Assembly (NCBI GenBank): GCA_947359465.1
Contig: OX375876.1
Coordinates: forward strand, 71,368,998-71,432,997
Source: Metellina segmentata
Taxonomy: Eukaryota; Arthropoda; Arachnida; Araneae; Tetragnathidae
Reading direction: 5' to 3'
DNA length: 64,000 nt
Notes under the pieces: generated by a model
Told to the model about the DNA's origin: nothing
Databases searched by the model: none
The model's input: only the letters and a program-made list of their open reading frames with translations
Program-made: the position numbers and the translations under genes
Shown here: piece by piece, positions 59,750 through 64,000 of the stretch
Position numbering within the stretch: the stretch's first letter is position 1
Layout of the letters: each line of letters starts with the position of its first letter

Positions 59750-62560
59750 TCCGGTCTATTTCGAATTTCAGATCTGCCCATTAAGTGCACTACGTCGAAA
59801 CCCAATATACTGAACCCGGGATCAAATCTCACAATAGAAAACTGTTCTGCGTATTTTGCGAAGTTATGAAAATAACAGCAATTACAACATATCTGTTTTT
59901 TGGAAGCAATTGTTTTACTGCAGAAGTATTGCAGACAAGTCAGAGCTGCAATAATTCGCAACTACTTTCGACATGTGGGTCTTTCAAGGTATGTATTGGA
60001 GCACGGAAGAGACAGCATCGTGGACGACGAATATGTAAACCTACCGATTGCTATGGGGCTAGAAAAGCATATAATCATGTTTTTTTCTTAAGATGAAATT
60101 GAAAACTTTGAATTGGTGATGATGAGGTGTGAACTTTGGATATACCTAGATGACATCGTCTTTGAAATAGAACAAAACGATGTGGTTGCAGACGAAGGTG
60201 ATTCTTCAGAAGGAAGTGAATCGTCAGAACCTTCAATCTCTGATGTGAAAAGGGCTGCATGCATTCTACATAATTTTTTATGTGGAATATGTGGATAAAA
60301 TAACTATGGAATCTTGTAATCGTCGATAAAAAAAAACTAAAATCGAAATGTACCCAATCCCCAAAAACGATTTTTTTACATAAGGAGAAAAAATAAAAGT
60401 AAGTAAAACGACAGAATTCTTTATTTTCCATGTACATAATAAATTGTTTACTTAAGTATTATTTATTTAATTTAGAAAATTGTGTTACTCCAATGATTGT
60501 TTCCAATTGGAAAACTACCATCAAATGGCAAGAAATTTTGATGTGTTTCTATCAATCGCGATTTCATAGCTATGTCATTTCAAAGTAGGGAGTCTTTTCT
60601 GAAACAGTAATAAAAATAAACAAAACAAATAATAATGTTTATTGTATTTCATAAGCGTCATATTTTAAAACAAATTTTTAAAAGAATGCGAAGGATTTTA
60701 TCTTTTATCATCAAAAATTTAGAACTGCAGTTAGTATGGAAATGATGTGGATATAAAATATATGCATAAATTATTTTATTTAATATAATATTATCAATTA
60801 AACAGTCAAGTTATTGATTGCTATCAAGAAAACGTAAAATTATATTGTAAATATACTGATCGTAATCTGGAAGTGTTTAGCATGTGTGTGTGTGTTTTTC
60901 TTATCAAATTAAAAATAATCATGGAAAGCAGTCTTTCAATATGTAAGTGCAATGTTTGTTACGCAATTACAAGGCGTTTAGTAACTGCCATTGTATTTGC
61001 GTGTTAAAAAATAAACGACTTTCATTTATTTTTTATTTTGACCGGAAAAAATTAAACCAGTTTGACAGTCTAACTTAATGATTTTTAAAGTGATAAAACG
61101 CATTTTTTGATTGTGCATTTTCGTTAATACCTTGTTAAAAAAATCCAAATAGTGGTGTTTTAAATTAGTTGTTTGATGTGTGACAATAGAAAAAAGCACC
61201 TTTTTCAGTTCTTTATCTCATTTACTTTGTTCAACAAGATTTTATTTTTTATTTGAAAACATTTTAGAAAACAATTCACCATTTTACACCTACATTTAAT
61301 TATTTTCTTAATTCAATGTTTTTTTAAGTAAAAAAAGCATTTGCCCCTTTTGAAGCATTTAATTGCCTGCTAAAAACTCAAGCTTAAAAGGAAATGCTGG
61401 AATTTAATATTTTTTTTAACTTCCAAAGGAGATTACTTTATTTTGTGAGTTTAGAAAAGTGAAATCAGCGGAGCAAATTAAACCAGAGCTTTCTTACAAT
61501 TTTCTCTCCTTAAGGGACACTATTAAAAACCCTGGAGTGTTACACATTCTCAGAAATTTTACTAAGATACAGTTTCTAGCTTCAAGAAAAGAAGGCAGAA
61601 AATATGAGCTTTTCTTTGGAGTAATTTTATTCTTTAAATATTTGAGCAATCTTAAAAGCAGTTAAACTTGTAGCACACACTATATGGTAGTTAACGTTGA
61701 AACATGCGCTAATATAGAACTTTATGTTGCTGCAAGTTAGAAGCAGCATGTGTTGGAGTGTTTTTCGTTGATATAACTAAACATTTCACTCTAATTTAAA
61801 GTATTAAATGTGAAATCTATTCTCGAAGAGTTTGGAGAATTTGAATAGTAATGTCACAGAACAAGTTAATGTTTCTTTGTTTTACAAATGTACATGGCAC
61901 ATAAATTGTTGTGAGGGATATATTGTCAAATAGCCGCAAACGAATCTAAACAGTCGTACTGTGTATTTCAGTTACCAATTTCACAGCTGCGTTTGAAAGT
62001 TACAGTTCTTATTTCTATTTCTTCGTTCTAGAAAATGCTATACCAAGTCCATAAAAACCTCGTCTTTAAAAAGTTATATTCTGTGTAATAATATATAAAT
62101 CATAAAAAATAATAAGTAATAATACTAATTTAAAAATTAAGAATTTAAGTTTTAATTTAATTATCCTGCGGCCCCTATATATAAAATAAACTTTTACTTG
62201 ATAAACCATGAATGCCTCGAACATGTATACGTTGCCGGCTTCTAAGTGAAACACAGTAGTTCAATATTTTCAACTTAACTAGACTAAATTGCTATGGCGA
62301 TCTTGAGACTGAAGTCCACAAAGTTATTTATGCATTTCATGAAAGTAAGATTTATTGACAAACACACTTAGTGAGTGATGCAGTGGGTATAATTTTTTCT
62401 CCTTTAACAAATGTTTTTACAGTGTGTTTAACTAGTAAGCCGACAAAATTATTCAATTGATACAGCGTTTAAAAGCTCAAAAACAGGAACATTTGAATTC
62501 TAATGTGTAGAGTTAGTGACATTATTTTCAAAAATACAATTAATGAAATTCAAATTGAAA
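59750..62560. other. Mostly AT-rich, no firm gene
   Basis: A plus-strand frame at 60113-60298 ends in KRAACILHNFLCG, which faintly recalls the LHN motif of Harbinger transposases. It also has an acidic serine-rich stretch but no other support. The rest (60300-62560) holds no recognisable coding sequence. Confidence 0.35.
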
Positions 62561-62563
62561 TTA

Positions 62564-63850
62564 CGAGGGTAGTCCTAGAAATACCCGACCTAACAAAGAA
62601 AACACAAAATATTTGGGCAGAAAATATCTTCATTTCTCTACATAGTCTCCTTTTAGCTCTCTCCATTTCCCCCAGCGATGTTCGATAGCTTCGATACCCT
62701 GTTTATAGTGAGAATCGTCGAGCTCCACAAAATGGCCATCAACTGCAAACTCCACCTCTTCATTGTTGGCTAATATTTTACCACCAAGCTTTTTTTCAAA
62801 TTTGGAAACAGAGAATAATCTGAGGAGACTAAATCTAACGAATAGGGTGCGTGAGGAAGCAATTCGAACTTTAATTCATTAATTTGGGCCATCTCGATAA
62901 CGGATATGTGAACTGGTGCATTGTCTTGATGAAACAAAACTTTCATTTTCGCTAAATGTGGATGCTTTTTCTTGATTTTAACACCTAAACACTGCTATGA
63001 GTTCGTACAATACTCACCGTTTAATGTGTTTCCTTTCTGAAGATAATCAATGAAAATTATCCCCCACGCATCCCAAAAAACTGACGCCATGACCTTACCT
63101 GCAGATGGAACTGCCTTTGCCTTCTTTGGAGCAGATTCTCCCCATCCAATCCATTGTTTTAACTGTTCCTTCGTCTCTGGTGTGAAGTAATGGACCCATG
63201 TTTCTTCCATGGTTATGAATCGACACAAAAACTCGGCTTTATTGCTGTGAAACTTCGCCAAACATTCGATTGAAACATCCTCACGACATTGTTTTTGTTC
63301 CACTGCGAGTAATCGCGGCAACCATCTTGCTCACTACTGTCTGCTGTCCACATTTTCAGTCAATATTCGATGTACAGTACTTTTTGAAATGCCTACCATA
63401 CCTGCTAGCTCGCGTACTTTCAGTCGACGGTCATCTAATACCATTTTGTGGATTTTCTGCACCCTTTCTGGCATGGTCACCTTCTTTGGTTGACCACTGC
63501 GATATTCGTCTCGGCAGCTGGTACGACCTCGTTTAAACTGTGACACCCAATATTTTACTGTTGTAAACAAAGGAGCAGTCTTCCCCAGAGCAGAATCTAG
63601 CTCCGCTTTGATATTGGTTTCACTGAGACCTTTCAAATTAAAGTATTCTATCACATAACGGTGACTAATTTTTTCCATGTTTGCAAATGCACTTTCACTA
63701 TTGATGACCGCCAAACATATACTAAGCAACTTAGCATCACCTAACTTCAAACTTAAGCTCTAAAAGGTTTGCACTTTCTGCCATAGTCATTCTTTGCAAA
63801 CTACAATCGCCATCTATACATCAGGTCGGGTACTTCTGGGATTACCCTCG
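62564..63850 (-). mobile_element. Full-length mariner element (1287 bp)
   Basis: Flanked by TA (62562-62563 and 63851-63852). The 28-bp inverted ends match at 25 positions: CGAGGGTAGTCCTAGAAATA on the left, and CGAGGGTAATCCCAGAAGTA as the reverse complement of the right. The length is typical of mariner. It carries an inactivated transposase on the minus strand. Confidence 0.95.
62630..63678 (-). pseudogene. mariner transposase, inactivated
   Basis: The reading starts at MEKISHRYVIEYF (63678). The first segment has the two helix-turn-helix regions, KYWVSQFKRGRTS and VRELAGMVGISKSTVHRIL. A stop near 63334 and a short deletion or frame change remove the linker. The second segment begins PRLLAVEQKQC and has the first catalytic position as MEETWVHYF, with E where mariners have D. 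An in-frame TAG follows near 62998. The remainder has FHQDNAPVH (second D) and PYSLDLVSSDYSL (third D of DD34D), and ends LKGDYVEK at a TGA (62630-62632). Two breaks and a lost catalytic D make it non-functional. An upstream in-frame ATG at 63750 exists but lies outside the conserved start. Confidence 0.92.
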
Positions 63851-63852
63851 TA

Positions 63853-64000
63853 TTAAAAAAATTATTAATGACATCCACCCAAATGTTGACAGAGACCTTG
63901 CCAGTAAATATATGACCACATAGCGTGTAGATTGGCGTCTGCACAAACATGAGCATTGGGCACATTAAACACCCTTGCCAGAGAGGCTTCATGTGTGAAG
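63853..64000. other. Right edge, nothing recognised
   Basis: A minus-strand open frame (63801-63992) overlaps the mariner end and has no known domain. Confidence 0.4.

Noticed and set aside
59785..60298. Possible Harbinger remnant (KRAACILHNFL)
   Set aside because: Only a single short LHN-type motif. No DDE blocks or terminal repeats were found nearby.

Overview
The window looks like AT-rich arthropod nuclear DNA. The base composition is low in GC, there are no operons or dense ORFs, and every recognisable transposable-element family is of a kind common in arthropods: mariner, Tc1-like, piggyBac-like, hAT, Helitron, a CsRn1-like Ty3/Gypsy element and tRNA-derived SINEs. A chelicerate such as a spider is my guess, but nothing here proves it.

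Only one host coding segment is convincing: the first coding exon of a D2-like dopamine receptor on the minus strand (39190-39525). It encodes a glycosylated N-terminus, TM1 and TM2, and ends at a textbook GTGAGT splice donor. No later receptor exon is visible in the remaining 39 kb on its 3' side, so that side is best read as one very long first coding intron. The part above 39.5 kb would be 5' UTR, promoter or upstream intergenic DNA. No tRNA, rRNA, CRISPR or operon was seen.

Layout. 1-5 kb: two SINE copies and one copy of a dispersed GACGAGAT-type repeat. 5.2-10 kb: a hAT transposase remnant with its 3' end, a Helitron-like 3' end with a tandem duplication, a TTAA-flanked MITE and a 1.4-kb Helitron. 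12.4-14.2 kb: a piggyBac-like element carrying a nested SINE and a 28-bp tandem array. 15-22 kb: Tc1 remnants, a head-to-head SINE pair, a 0.5-kb Helitron and the first member of a diverged ~560-bp repeat pair (second at 24.5 kb). 27-30.3 kb: a Tc1 remnant and an internally deleted Gypsy element with both LTRs. 32.4-34 kb: a DNA transposon remnant. 36.5-40 kb: the receptor exon, bracketed by two non-autonomous hAT copies with perfect 8-bp target duplications, plus an LTR. 42-51 kb: several tandem arrays, a TTAA MITE, a second piggyBac remnant and a hAT element. 54.3-57.4 kb: a 3.1-kb element with 35-bp TIRs, TTA flanks and a decayed transposase of a family I cannot assign. 59-64 kb: a mariner-like remnant and a full-length but inactivated mariner (62564-63850).

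The genes here do not work together as a pathway. The biology on show is layered transposon insertion around one neurotransmitter-receptor exon. All transposase and polymerase sequences seen are broken.
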